From an uncultured Alistipes sp. (GTDB taxonomy: Bacteria > Bacteroidota > Bacteroidia > Bacteroidales > Rikenellaceae): 64,000 nucleotides of DNA. The stretch spans positions 25,487-89,486 of the forward strand of contig UQKD01000014.1 in the NCBI GenBank assembly GCA_900541585.1. Reading direction: 5' to 3'. Below are positions 18,037 through 27,393 of this stretch, in pieces (the stretch's first letter is position 1; each line of letters opens with the position of its first letter). Below the pieces are notes generated by a model that saw nothing but the letters and a program-made list of their open reading frames with translations, did no database searches and was not told the DNA's origin. A program made the translations under genes and the position numbers.

Positions 18037-20232
18037 CTATTTGTTGAATAAGGCGTAATTGCCCGTCCACTCGAACCGTTCCGGCCCCAGCAGGAAAGTG
18101 TGCCTGCGTTTCGTGTCGTAGCCGCTGTTCACTACGGCGAAGAGAAGGTGTTTGCCTTGTTTGGTCGTAATACGGATGAATGTGTAGTCGTCCGCGTCGT
18201 GCAGGATCGTCAGTTCTGCGATTTCCGACTCGGCGTTCCGGGTAGTTTCTGTCACGAGGTCATAGCTGCCGTGCGGCTCGATCACCGATACGTAGGTATG
18301 GTTCGCCACGGGAGAGGAGGTGCGCAGTAGCATGCCGTTGCGCGTCACAAGGTTATAATCGGGGTCATTGGCCCCGGTTTTGACCAGGTAGGGTGTGCAT
18401 GGGGTGCTGACGGCAGTGCTCAATGTATAGAATTGCTTGTTTTCAAGCCAGCACAACTGCATGAAACGGCCTTCCGGAAACCCCGTGGCCTCTTTCCAGA
18501 GGTGCTGGTAGCCGTTGCGAGGCCCCATGGGTTCGAGCCGGGAGACGTTCTTGTCATACGCGAAGCTCGATGATATGAAATGGCCGTTGTAATAATAGGG
18601 CAGGTCGTAAACATGTTTTTGGTCGGCTGTGAGCCGGAAGATGTCGAGTACGAAAGCGTATTCCAGCGCTTCGTGGCGGACGAGGGCTACCGAACGGTTC
18701 ATCGAAACGCTTTTGTATGCGTTGTTTTCCGTAGCCGAAACGATTTGGAACGCAGGGTCGGAGAAGTCGCTGAAATTGATCTTTGCACCGGCCTTCAGCG
18801 CGTCGCGTCCGACGCCGCGGAAATGGGACGCCGAATCTACGACGACGGTGTTATGGGCGATCGAAAGCTGTGCGAATGACTTGTTTTCGGGGGCGTACCC
18901 GCCTTTGGCTTTCGCTACGACGTTGATGAAGCGTGACGAACCGTAATCGGGAACGATCGTCGTGCCGTTGGCGAAGAAAATAGTCGACAGTCGGTCGAAA
19001 TGGCCGTGTCCGCCGCCGTGTGTCGTGGCCTTGAGCGTCACGCAAGAGTTGTTCGCGTCGTTGCCCCGGATGATCGCCAGTCCGCCGTCGTTGCCGTCGG
19101 GGCCAGCTTTGATGACTTCGGAGCGGAATGCGAATGGTTTTGCCTCGCCTTCGGCGATCGCTTTGGCCGCCGTCGCGCCGGCATCGGTTAGTGTGACGAT
19201 TCCCTGCCGTTGCACCATGCCCAGCATGCCCTTTTCCTTTGGGGCGGCTTTGTAGGCGATGTTGGAACTGAAGAGGATTTCGTAGGTGTGGATGTCCTTG
19301 GCAATGGCGTCGTTCATCAGAAAAATATCGCCTTCGTAGGTGCATTGGAGCAGTGTGTTTACCGCTTTCCGGAGAATGCCGCCGCGGTAATCGAAGATAT
19401 GCAGTTCCGGCTGGTTGTTGTTTATGCACTCGGCCAGCGTTACGAACGGATAAATGGCGTAACGCTGGTATCCGGGTCCTTCGTCGTAGTAGCCTTCGGG
19501 TGAAAAAAGAGCATCGAGTTGGGGCAGGAAACCTGTTTTGCCGTCTTTGGCCGAACCTTTGAGCGCTTTGTCAATCATTTCCCGGTCGTCCATGACATAG
19601 CCGATCATGCCGGTTCCTGCGGTCATCCACGTCCCGAAGTTGTGCATGGAGTTGAACGCCGTGTTGTTGGCCGGGGTGCCGTTTTCCATAAAATCGACTA
19701 TCGGACGGAACAGGTTGTCCTCAATCCGCTGACGTTCGGCAGCGGAGATGTATTCGTAGACGCAGTCATAGGCATTGGCTGTGAATGTGAGCCATACCGC
19801 CTCGTTGAGTATTTGGTAGAAAATCTTTCCCGGGGTCTTGGTGAACCGGGCCGGATGTACCGGGAGCGAAGGGTAGATTTCCGCATACGCGAGCAGCATG
19901 CATCGCACGAAGGCTGCGTATTTTTTGTCGCCCGTGATTTGGTAAACCACCCCGGCATTATACATGTCGGTATAATTCTGTTTGTGTTTTTCGTGGGTGT
20001 AGCCGCCGCCCACGTCCTGCGGAATGGGGACTTCTACCGGACCCGCGACAGCCGCGTCGGCAACGGCCTTCGCTTTTGCGAAGGCGGCGTCGGTGAGCGG
20101 ATTACGCCCTAATTGGGCCTTGATCTCCCGGACGCCCTTTTTGGTCAGCAGCAGCCGCGGACGGGAGGTTTCTGTTCCCGATGCGGTCAGAAACGAGAGG
20201 CAGAGGAGGAGTAGCGTGATGAACTTGTTCAT
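18037..20232 (-). CDS. PL17-like exolytic uronate lyase (heparinase II/III fold)
   Basis: A 731-residue exported protein with a signal peptide around 1-20. The alpha/alpha-toroid N-terminal domain (about 25-350) contains NSMHNFGTW (195-202), LFSPEGYYDEGPGYQRYAIYPF (242-263) and IFDYRGGILRKAVNT, which resemble PL17 oligoalginate lyases. The C-terminal beta-sandwich, heparinase II/III type, carries GGGHGHFDRLS. PL17 enzymes cut oligo-uronates from the end by beta-elimination. Y255 fits the catalytic Tyr of Alg17C. By spacing, the catalytic His position of that enzyme is F199 here (from memory, not aligned). It is probably periplasmic, acting after the PL6 enzymes. Confidence 0.82.
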   Translation of the reverse strand: MNKFITLLLLCLSFLTASGTETSRPRLLLTKKGVREIKAQLGRNPLTDAAFAKAKAVADAAVAGPVEVPIPQDVGGGYTHEKHKQNYTDMYNAGVVYQITGDKKYAAFVRCMLLAYAEIYPSLPVHPARFTKTPGKIFYQILNEAVWLTFTANAYDCVYEYISAAERQRIEDNLFRPIVDFMENGTPANNTAFNSMHNFGTWMTAGTGMIGYVMDDREMIDKALKGSAKDGKTGFLPQLDALFSPEGYYDEGPGYQRYAIYPFVTLAECINNNQPELHIFDYRGGILRKAVNTLLQCTYEGDIFLMNDAIAKDIHTYEILFSSNIAYKAAPKEKGMLGMVQRQGIVTLTDAGATAAKAIAEGEAKPFAFRSEVIKAGPDGNDGGLAIIRGNDANNSCVTLKATTHGGGHGHFDRLSTIFFANGTTIVPDYGSSRFINVVAKAKGGYAPENKSFAQLSIAHNTVVVDSASHFRGVGRDALKAGAKINFSDFSDPAFQIVSATENNAYKSVSMNRSVALVRHEALEYAFVLDIFRLTADQKHVYDLPYYYNGHFISSSFAYDKNVSRLEPMGPRNGYQHLWKEATGFPEGRFMQLCWLENKQFYTLSTAVSTPCTPYLVKTGANDPDYNLVTRNGMLLRTSSPVANHTYVSVIEPHGSYDLVTETTRNAESEIAELTILHDADDYTFIRITTKQGKHLLFAVVNSGYDTKRRHTFLLGPERFEWTGNYALFNK

Positions 20233-20248
20233 GGCTGGAGTTGTCAGG

Positions 20249-22657
20249 TTAATTTATTCCGATATTTTTTCCGTCCGTCGCCTTGTTCGCAAGAGGCGAA
20301 GCGCTCGATTGGCGGAAGTCGTTGTTTGCAGGGTCCGCATAGACAGGTTTCGCCTGGAGCATGTCCCCTTTCACGCAGGTGTCCCAGAACGAGGCGATGC
20401 GACCCGCTTCGTAAAGATTGCAGTGCGAGACCTCGATTTCATCCCAGCGCATTTCGTTGAACCGGATACTGGCTCCACCTTGCCCGCTCCTATCGAATGT
20501 GCAGTCGGTGACCGAGGCTTTCTGCACGCCCGTGAGGTCGATCACGCTCCCTTGTTCACGATTGAACACGTTATAGAATGTGCAGTGGCTGATACGGGCG
20601 TTCGGACCTGCGGTGCTCTCATCATAGCCGAGCCGCGAGAGATCGATGCCGCGTCCCCCGATGTTGGCGAAGAGGCAGTTCGTAACTTCGAGATTCTCGA
20701 CGTTGTAGCGGCCGTAGAAGTCGGTTTCCCGCGTCAGTACGATCGCATCCCACGGCAGGTCGAAGAACCGGCAGTCGCGGATGGTGATGCGTTGGGCGAA
20801 TGTGCCCCTGCTGCACGATATGGCATATGTACCCGAGCGGTTGAACCGGCTGAAGTCACAGTCGGAGACGTTGAGCGTATAATCTTCGATCATGGTAGCG
20901 GCCGTGCCGATGAACCCTTTCGGGTCGTGCAGCTGCTCTTCGGGAATGCCGTTGAAAGCCACGCCCGACAGATCGAGGCGACCGCCGTTACCGATCGTGA
21001 TGATCGGTTCGTTGCCGCGACCGTTGTAGCGCAGCACGGGTTTGTCCTGTGGTTTTCCGGCTGCTTCGATACGCAGGAAATGGGGAATGACGACCGAAGC
21101 GTCGTTCCAGTATTCGCCCGGGGCCGTGAGCCGGAGCACATCACCCGATTGAGAAAGGGCGACGGCCTGGAACAGGGTGTTTTGGCCGGGTATTACCTCT
21201 ATGATCCGACCCGAGAGTCTGTGGAGGTTGGGTTCGGTATAGGAGAACCACTTCGCTCCGACCTTGTTTTTGGTGGCTGCGGTTATGGGCCTGGATGCGT
21301 TGGCGGGGTCTATGGACCCTGCGGACCCTTGCGTGCGGAAGGTGTTTCCGGTCAGGTCGCGCAGGTCGGATGCTTTCCGTTTGGGCGCTGGGGCGTTGTC
21401 GTAAGCGACTCCTTCAACGGTGCGTTCGATGCTTTTTGCCGGAACGAATCCGGCCGGCAGTTTCATTCCGGCCCCGTCGGCGACCTTGTTATCTGCGAAC
21501 CGGATTCCTGAAATGTCGTCGAAGGCGGTATAAAGCGTCGTGCCGCAGGGCTCGGTGATCAGATTGCCGCTGAAGGTTACGTGTCGGGGCGTTTCCGTAC
21601 GTTCGAAATCCCTGCCGAGGCAGAAAAGAATTTCACCGCAGCTATCCAGCGTGTTGTTCGACACTTCCGTGTCGGTCACCTGATGGTAACGGTATTCGGG
21701 CGAATACGGAACCCCATTCATGATGGCCAGTGGTGCGAAAGCCCGTCGGCCGGCCAGTCCGCGGAGGTAGTTGTTGCGGACCTTGTGGCCTTTGTTGATG
21801 ATGCGGATGCCGCCCGTGTTGGGCTTGCCGTTGCCGATCATCACGTTCGACTCCACCGTATTGCGGTCGCCGTGCCGCAGGGCGATGCCGCCTTCGCATT
21901 CGAAGAACGTGTTGCGGCGGATCGTGTTGTCAGCCGATTTGATCGAAAGGATTTCCACCTCGCCGCTGCAACGGTCGAAGTAGTTGTCTTCGATGATGAT
22001 GAACGACGGCGTGGTCGACGTGAACGAATTCCCTGTGCGGATCGTCTCCGCGCCGTTGGACCCATAGACGGGCCGCGGGCCGAAATAGTTGTTGTCGATG
22101 CGGTGATGCTGGTTGTCGGAACCGTTGAGAACGGCGGTGACGGTTACGCCTTCGTTCAGCTTCCCCACGATCGAGCAGTGGTCGAGCCGGTTGCGGTGTC
22201 CGTAAAACTGCACCCAGTTGCCTTTGGTCTGGCGGCTCTCGGGGTTGAACGCCTCGATCACGCACTCTGTGACGCGGCAGTCGGTGGCGTGGCGCGTGCC
22301 CTGCCGGTATTCGATGACGGTTCCCGTGGGCGAGCAACCGTTGCGGAACCAGAAGCCTGACACCACCAGCCATTTGCCGGCGATCCGCAGGTTCGATTCC
22401 CCTTCGAAGATGACTTTTCCGGGGGTTTCGGCCGCTACGACGATCGGTTTGCCCTGCTCGCCGTCGCCCTGCAGGACCAGCCGGATGTTGACATATGTGC
22501 CGTCCGCAATGATTATGGAGTCTCCCGGGGCTGCTTTCCGGACGGCTGCCGCCGCTTTTTCCGGGGTCGTGCGGATACTTGCCGCCCGGGCCTCGGGATC
22601 CGTCGCCCACAGAGTGATCAGTGCCGACAGGATTGTGACGATCTGTTTGCTTTTCAT
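20249..22657 (-). CDS. PL6 polysaccharide lyase, two beta-helix domains
   Basis: An 802-residue exported protein (signal about 1-26). The N-terminal right-handed beta-helix (about 27-430) has the PL6 catalytic pair K240 (EILSIKSADN) and R261 (GIALRHGDRNTV). The 21-residue spacing matches Lys250/Arg271 of chondroitinase B. A second beta-helix domain covers about 470-800, as in two-domain alginate lyases. PL6 members cleave alginate, mostly MG or G blocks, or dermatan sulfate. Gaps of 7 and 16 bp separate it from its operon neighbours. It is longer than the other PL6 protein and is likely the surface or periplasmic endo- or exo-enzyme. Confidence 0.9.
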   Translation of the reverse strand: MKSKQIVTILSALITLWATDPEARAASIRTTPEKAAAAVRKAAPGDSIIIADGTYVNIRLVLQGDGEQGKPIVVAAETPGKVIFEGESNLRIAGKWLVVSGFWFRNGCSPTGTVIEYRQGTRHATDCRVTECVIEAFNPESRQTKGNWVQFYGHRNRLDHCSIVGKLNEGVTVTAVLNGSDNQHHRIDNNYFGPRPVYGSNGAETIRTGNSFTSTTPSFIIIEDNYFDRCSGEVEILSIKSADNTIRRNTFFECEGGIALRHGDRNTVESNVMIGNGKPNTGGIRIINKGHKVRNNYLRGLAGRRAFAPLAIMNGVPYSPEYRYHQVTDTEVSNNTLDSCGEILFCLGRDFERTETPRHVTFSGNLITEPCGTTLYTAFDDISGIRFADNKVADGAGMKLPAGFVPAKSIERTVEGVAYDNAPAPKRKASDLRDLTGNTFRTQGSAGSIDPANASRPITAATKNKVGAKWFSYTEPNLHRLSGRIIEVIPGQNTLFQAVALSQSGDVLRLTAPGEYWNDASVVIPHFLRIEAAGKPQDKPVLRYNGRGNEPIITIGNGGRLDLSGVAFNGIPEEQLHDPKGFIGTAATMIEDYTLNVSDCDFSRFNRSGTYAISCSRGTFAQRITIRDCRFFDLPWDAIVLTRETDFYGRYNVENLEVTNCLFANIGGRGIDLSRLGYDESTAGPNARISHCTFYNVFNREQGSVIDLTGVQKASVTDCTFDRSGQGGASIRFNEMRWDEIEVSHCNLYEAGRIASFWDTCVKGDMLQAKPVYADPANNDFRQSSASPLANKATDGKNIGIN

Positions 22658-22664
22658 CTTCGTT

Positions 22665-24170
22665 CTATAAAGTTGGTTGCCATGTTGCTCCTGTAGTTGC
22701 TGGGGAGGGTATGGTGCGGGTCCGCTCTCCGGTGGGTTCGTTCGCGCCGGGCGTTTTGTTCTGTGGGCGAGCGATGCCCCGGATGTCCGTGGCGACGTAG
22801 GCGAACCCCCGGATTTTGCCGTAGAGCGTCGCCTTGTCCGCAGGCAGAAGGTAAAGCTCTCCGTCGCGGATCAGGTCGAAACGCTCTGTGCCGTCGACAC
22901 CACCTCCTGTGAGACCGGTAACTGTCACGCCGTGGAAATGATTGGCTTCCCATACGATCCCGGGACCGTATGCGGCGATTACCGTGACGCCTTCGGGGGG
23001 TGTCCCTGCGGCGTTGTTTACGATCAGGTTGCCCGTGACGCGGCTGTCCGTGACGGGCATGGTGCTGGTGCTGTTTCCGATATTGGCCGTGATGCCGCTT
23101 TTGCAGTTGACGATCGTGTTGAAAGCCACCTGGGCATCCTTCACCTGGAAATACTCGAACAACTCGGAGTTCTCGACGCCGCGCACGAGAGAGATTGCCG
23201 ACCGTTGGTTGTTACCGGTCAGCCCTTCAAAATAGTTGTTGAACACCCGGTGGCGTTCGCCGATGATCCGTACGCCGCCCGTGTTGGCCGCGCCGTGCCC
23301 GAAAAAGTAGTTTCCGTCGACTGTGCAGCCGTTGCCGTGCCGGAGGGTCAGCGTGCCTTCGCAGCTGTCGAACACATTGTTGCGGTAGGTATTCGCACAC
23401 GATTTGTTCGAGATGATTTCGACCTCCCCGTTACATCGGAAGAAATAGTTGTCGCAGATTTCGCAACGCCCTTCGGACATCGAAACGGCGCTTGTGCCGA
23501 TACGGATCATCTCTTGACCGTTGATTGCCGAACCGTTTTTCTGAAGCGAGAAGGGATGGGTGAAGTAATTACCGCGGATGCGGTGGTTGGGAATGACCTG
23601 CGGATCGATCCATACGACCAGAAGCGAGCCGAGGACCTTTTTATCGATAAACGAACAGCGGGTCACCTCGTTATCGTGGCCATAGATCGATACCCACTTT
23701 ATGTCCTTGTCCTTATTTTCGGGAAGTCCCGAGCCGCTGAAGATACAGTCGTCGAGGCGCGAACGGACAGCGTGTTTTTTCGCCGAGGTCCGGAAGTTGA
23801 ATACTGCGTCGCCGGCAACGACATCGCAGTCCTTGAAATAGAGCCCTGAAACCGTGATGTCGGAACCGCCTATCGATAACGATGATATGCCTGTGAGTAC
23901 GACACTGCCGGATTTCTCGGCGCGGATCAGGACGGGCTTTTCCGCTGTTGCGTCGATGTCGATCTTTACCGGCAGGTCCTGGTACGTGCCGTTGCGGATG
24001 ATAACGATGTCTCCGGGCTTTATTCCGGCTTCGTCGAAAGCCTTCTGGCTCCATGCGATCGTATGCGTCTTTTTATGCGGTCTGTTACCCGGCTCATCGG
24101 CCTGCGCCGTGTTTGCACACGACGCAGCCCCGACAAGCATCAGGCCCATTAACCAAACCCGGGTTTTCAT
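22665..24170 (-). CDS. PL6 polysaccharide lyase, single-domain
   Basis: A 501-residue beta-helix protein with a lipoprotein-like signal (MLVGAASC, Cys about 18). The catalytic pair K256 (EIISNKSCAN) and R277 (TLTLRHGNGC) again lies 21 residues apart. NGEVEIISNKS and NTGGVRIIGERHRV are typical PL6 calcium and substrate-site strands. Its start codon overlaps the stop of the upstream TIG lipoprotein gene (ATGA), showing tight translational coupling. It probably makes the initial cut in the uronate polymer at the cell surface, given its lipoprotein signal. Substrate choice between alginate and a glycosaminoglycan cannot be read from the motifs. Confidence 0.9.
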   Translation of the reverse strand: MKTRVWLMGLMLVGAASCANTAQADEPGNRPHKKTHTIAWSQKAFDEAGIKPGDIVIIRNGTYQDLPVKIDIDATAEKPVLIRAEKSGSVVLTGISSLSIGGSDITVSGLYFKDCDVVAGDAVFNFRTSAKKHAVRSRLDDCIFSGSGLPENKDKDIKWVSIYGHDNEVTRCSFIDKKVLGSLLVVWIDPQVIPNHRIRGNYFTHPFSLQKNGSAINGQEMIRIGTSAVSMSEGRCEICDNYFFRCNGEVEIISNKSCANTYRNNVFDSCEGTLTLRHGNGCTVDGNYFFGHGAANTGGVRIIGERHRVFNNYFEGLTGNNQRSAISLVRGVENSELFEYFQVKDAQVAFNTIVNCKSGITANIGNSTSTMPVTDSRVTGNLIVNNAAGTPPEGVTVIAAYGPGIVWEANHFHGVTVTGLTGGGVDGTERFDLIRDGELYLLPADKATLYGKIRGFAYVATDIRGIARPQNKTPGANEPTGERTRTIPSPATTGATWQPTL

Positions 24171-25843
24171 TTCGCAGCAGTTGTATCGGTAACTGGAGTG
24201 CGCTGCCAGTAGACGTCGAAGGTGGCGTTGTTCTGTCGTCCGCTCTCAACGGTTTTATCCTGCACCAGTTTGGTGATATGGATGAACCCGAACTTGCAGA
24301 TGTTTTCCGTGTCCGCTTTGAACGTTTCCCAGTTGGGTTTGAAATACATGACGAGGACTACCGTGCCGGGATCGATGTCCACCGTCTCGGTCGCGTTCGT
24401 GAGCGTCGGGGCCCAGGGACGATGGTTGGTCGCCGAGGTGGCCTTGAACGCTCCGAATTCGCCGTTGGGAATATTCGACCAACCATCTTCGCTAGCGGCT
24501 CCCGTTTTCGTCAGGTCGATGTCGTCGAGTAATGCGGGCGTGAAGTCGCTGCTTGAGAACGTTCCGCCCTTGATTTTGTCGATGATGACTTTTTCGGCCG
24601 GATTCATCTCGCAGAGCGTGCGGTAGAGGATGATCGGCGTTCCGTAGATGCTGGCCGAGAGGTCCGGGTTGGAATTCTTGAAATTGGAGATACGGTTGTT
24701 GTTGTTCGCAGGTCCGTAGAAGTAGCATCCCGAACCGAGGTATGCAAAGAAGATATAGGGCTTTACCGCGTAATACTGTGCTGCGGTTACGGATGCGGCG
24801 AGTTGGTTCTTGGCGCTGCAAACCGCTCCGTTCAGGCTCATGGTCAGCGGATCTACACTCGTCGCGAAATCGGCAGCGACGTAGGTATCCCCAGTGTCGA
24901 GGCAGAAGAAGTGATTGAGCTTCGACGTCGAATGTGCGTTGAGGTTGGCATTTTTCCAGGTGTAGAACGAGGGAACGAAAAATGTGAAGTTGTCGTCTAC
25001 GTCGAGTATTTCAGTGCCGTTCAGCGAGAAAAATCGGAGTTTCCTCGTGTTGTTTCCGTCCGTGAATGAAGGATCGTCGGCTACCCGGAAGGTCAGCGAC
25101 TGTCCGTTTTCGGGCTGTCCGGTGATACGGGCTTCGACATCACCGATCGTGACTTTCTCGACCAAATGCAGGAACATTCCTTCCGCCGTGACCTCGCTGC
25201 CGGTGACGATGTCGGTTGTCGGAGAGAGCGACGTCACCTGCGGAACCAGGCGAACGATGTGGATGCCGTTCTTTTGAAACGTGATTTCGGACGAGCCGTC
25301 GTAGTAGGCGAACGTGATGTCGGCAGTGGATTCGCGCAGGTCTGGAATTTTCACGATGAGTTCCGTCGGACTTTTTTCGACGATCAGCGTCTCTGTCGTG
25401 TTGAATTTCACACTCTGTATGGCATCGAGTCCGGAGCCGAAAAAGACAGCCAGTTCACCGACGGTATAGGTCGGCGGATAGGTCGTAATGGAGGGTGTGG
25501 GATAGGTGTAGGTAAATTTTTCGGTGCTTTGTACGGCGCAGTCCGCGTTTTCGAGCGTGATGACGCCCGTACTTCCCGCCGAGGTGGTCTGCAAGACTAT
25601 TTCATTCACCGAAATCATGTGTTTGACTGCAACTTCGCCGCCGTTGATTTTGGCGGACCGGATGCTGCCCAGACCCTCCCCTTTGACCGTGATCAGCGTT
25701 CCGACAGGGCCGGACGAGGGACTGAACGAATTGATGACCGGCTCGGGCTGGCTGTAGCCGTCGATCCGGAGTTCTTCGTTACAGGATGCCGTCAGGAGCG
25801 TTGTCCCTGTCAGCATGCACAGATAAGCAAATATCTTTTTCAT
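24167..25843 (-). CDS. IPT/TIG-domain surface glycan-binding lipoprotein
   Basis: A 558-residue lipoprotein (lipobox LLTASC, Cys about 21) in the SusE/SusF position after susD. At least three IPT/TIG immunoglobulin-like modules are visible. Two begin PVINSFSPSSGPVGTLITVKGEGLGSI (about 35-115) and PSITTYPPTYTVGELAVFFGSGLD (about 117-200). A third begins PQVTSLSPTTDIVTGSEVTAEGMFL (about 212-300). A longer C-terminal module (about 310-545) holds many aromatic residues (YYAVKPYIFFAYLGSGCYFYGP) suited to sugar stacking. It probably captures the polymer at the cell surface for the PL6 enzymes. Confidence 0.78.
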   Translation of the reverse strand: MKKIFAYLCMLTGTTLLTASCNEELRIDGYSQPEPVINSFSPSSGPVGTLITVKGEGLGSIRSAKINGGEVAVKHMISVNEIVLQTTSAGSTGVITLENADCAVQSTEKFTYTYPTPSITTYPPTYTVGELAVFFGSGLDAIQSVKFNTTETLIVEKSPTELIVKIPDLRESTADITFAYYDGSSEITFQKNGIHIVRLVPQVTSLSPTTDIVTGSEVTAEGMFLHLVEKVTIGDVEARITGQPENGQSLTFRVADDPSFTDGNNTRKLRFFSLNGTEILDVDDNFTFFVPSFYTWKNANLNAHSTSKLNHFFCLDTGDTYVAADFATSVDPLTMSLNGAVCSAKNQLAASVTAAQYYAVKPYIFFAYLGSGCYFYGPANNNNRISNFKNSNPDLSASIYGTPIILYRTLCEMNPAEKVIIDKIKGGTFSSSDFTPALLDDIDLTKTGAASEDGWSNIPNGEFGAFKATSATNHRPWAPTLTNATETVDIDPGTVVLVMYFKPNWETFKADTENICKFGFIHITKLVQDKTVESGRQNNATFDVYWQRTPVTDTTAAK

Positions 25844-25855
25844 GTTGGGTCTCTT

Positions 25856-27382
25856 TTAATATCCGTAATTCTGGGTCAGCTCCGGGTTGATGTTCATGAC
25901 ATTCAGCGGAATGGGTAGTACGGTCTGCCACTCGACTATCGTGGGTTTGTAACTGTTGGGCAGGTTGGTGTATATGTACTCCTGGTTGTAATACTCGGTG
26001 ATGCGCTGTACGGCGATTCCCCATCGGAGCAGGTCGAACCAGCGCTGGTTCTCGAAGGCCAGTTCCAGGCGGCGCTCGTTGCGGATCGCCGTGCGGAAAT
26101 AGTAAGAATTAGCTTTCTTGCCGGCTTCGAGCGGTTCCAGACCGGCTCTTTCGCGGATCATGTCCACGTATTTCACCGCTTCGGCCGTAGGGCCTTCCAG
26201 TTCGTTAGTTACTTCGGCGTAGAGCAGCAGCACGTCGGCCAGGCGGATCACGGGCCAGTCGCTTTCGCCGTCATTGACGGTCTCGACGGGCGAGAGGTAT
26301 TTCTTTACGAAACGGCACTGTGTGGTTTCGTCGTCGTCGACCCATGTGTTGCTCTGTGCGTTGTAGTACTTTTCGGCGAGCGAAACATCCTTGCGCTTGT
26401 CGTTCGGATTGGCATCGAATGCGTTTATGATGCTTGTGGACGGGTAGTTGTATGATCTTCCAGAGCCGTTTATAACGTTGGTCCCGCTGTTTGCCGGGGC
26501 GAATTCGTTGCCGAACGGCGATCCGATACCGAGGTTGCCCGCCTTGTAGCGTATCGCGAAGATAATCTCCTTGTTCATCTCGTTCGTGATGTTGAAAATA
26601 TCGGCGAAAGGGACCAAATCGGATGCCGATTGCGGATTGCCTGCGGCGGTGATGACCTCTTCGAGCAGCGGTTTGGCCTTGGCATATTCGTCGGAACCTA
26701 CCAGGTAACGGGTCATGTAAACTTTGGCGAGCAGCGCTTTGGCGGCTGGTAGGGTGATGCGGCCAAGCTCTTCGCCGCTGCGTACGTCGGGTAGCATGTC
26801 GTTTTCGACGATCTCCTTCAAGTCATTCATGATCAAGTCGTAAATGGCCTCGGGGTTGGACCGCTGCATGTAGCGGGCTTCGTTGGCTGTGATGGGCTTG
26901 GTGACGAGGAACACGCCGCCGAACAATCGTACGAGGTTGAAATAGTGGTAGGAGCGGATAAACATTGCTTCTGCCTTGTACTGTGCGCGCAGGTCGGGGT
27001 CGTCGACAACCGCGAAGTCGCGGATGACCGTGTTGCAGCGTTCGATGTTGTGGTAATTGCCGGCCCAGTATTCGTCCACGAGGTAGTTGATGGGCTGAAT
27101 GGTGGATAGGTCGAGCTGGCGTATCACGTCGAAGATCGCCGTAGTCGACGTGCGTGCGTAGATACGCGTGTTGTCCGAACGAAGTTCCGTCATCGCCCAT
27201 TCGCGGTAGAGGGCTTCCTGCATGCCGTTGTAGCAACCTACGAGTGAGGCGTACAGCTCTTCGGTGTTTTTGTTGAAATTGTCGGCGGAGATGTTCGACT
27301 CGTGCTTGAGGTCGAGGAAATCGCTGCACGACCCGAGTGCGAAGGCCGCAAGGGCTACTATCAGTATTTGAATGTTTTTCAT
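25856..27382 (-). CDS. susD: SusD/RagB-family surface lipoprotein
   Basis: A 508-residue intact SusD with lipobox ALGSC (Cys about 19) followed by SDFLDLKHESNIS. The TPR-rich N-terminal half includes AEAMFIRSYHYFNLVRLFGGVFLVTKPIT, the classic SusD motif. The C-terminal half contains RLADVLLLYAEVTNELEG and NERRLELAFENQRWFDLLRWG. It forms the hinged lid of the SusC transporter and binds the incoming oligosaccharide. The gene starts 11 bp after susC. Unlike the SusD of the first locus, it shows no frame defect. Confidence 0.95.
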   Translation of the reverse strand: MKNIQILIVALAAFALGSCSDFLDLKHESNISADNFNKNTEELYASLVGCYNGMQEALYREWAMTELRSDNTRIYARTSTTAIFDVIRQLDLSTIQPINYLVDEYWAGNYHNIERCNTVIRDFAVVDDPDLRAQYKAEAMFIRSYHYFNLVRLFGGVFLVTKPITANEARYMQRSNPEAIYDLIMNDLKEIVENDMLPDVRSGEELGRITLPAAKALLAKVYMTRYLVGSDEYAKAKPLLEEVITAAGNPQSASDLVPFADIFNITNEMNKEIIFAIRYKAGNLGIGSPFGNEFAPANSGTNVINGSGRSYNYPSTSIINAFDANPNDKRKDVSLAEKYYNAQSNTWVDDDETTQCRFVKKYLSPVETVNDGESDWPVIRLADVLLLYAEVTNELEGPTAEAVKYVDMIRERAGLEPLEAGKKANSYYFRTAIRNERRLELAFENQRWFDLLRWGIAVQRITEYYNQEYIYTNLPNSYKPTIVEWQTVLPIPLNVMNINPELTQNYGY

Positions 27383-27393
27383 CGTTCGTCAGT

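Noticed and set aside
23867..23882. Operator-like match (12 of 16) inside a PL6 gene
   Set aside because: It lies mid-gene in coding sequence, away from any promoter, so chance is more likely than function.
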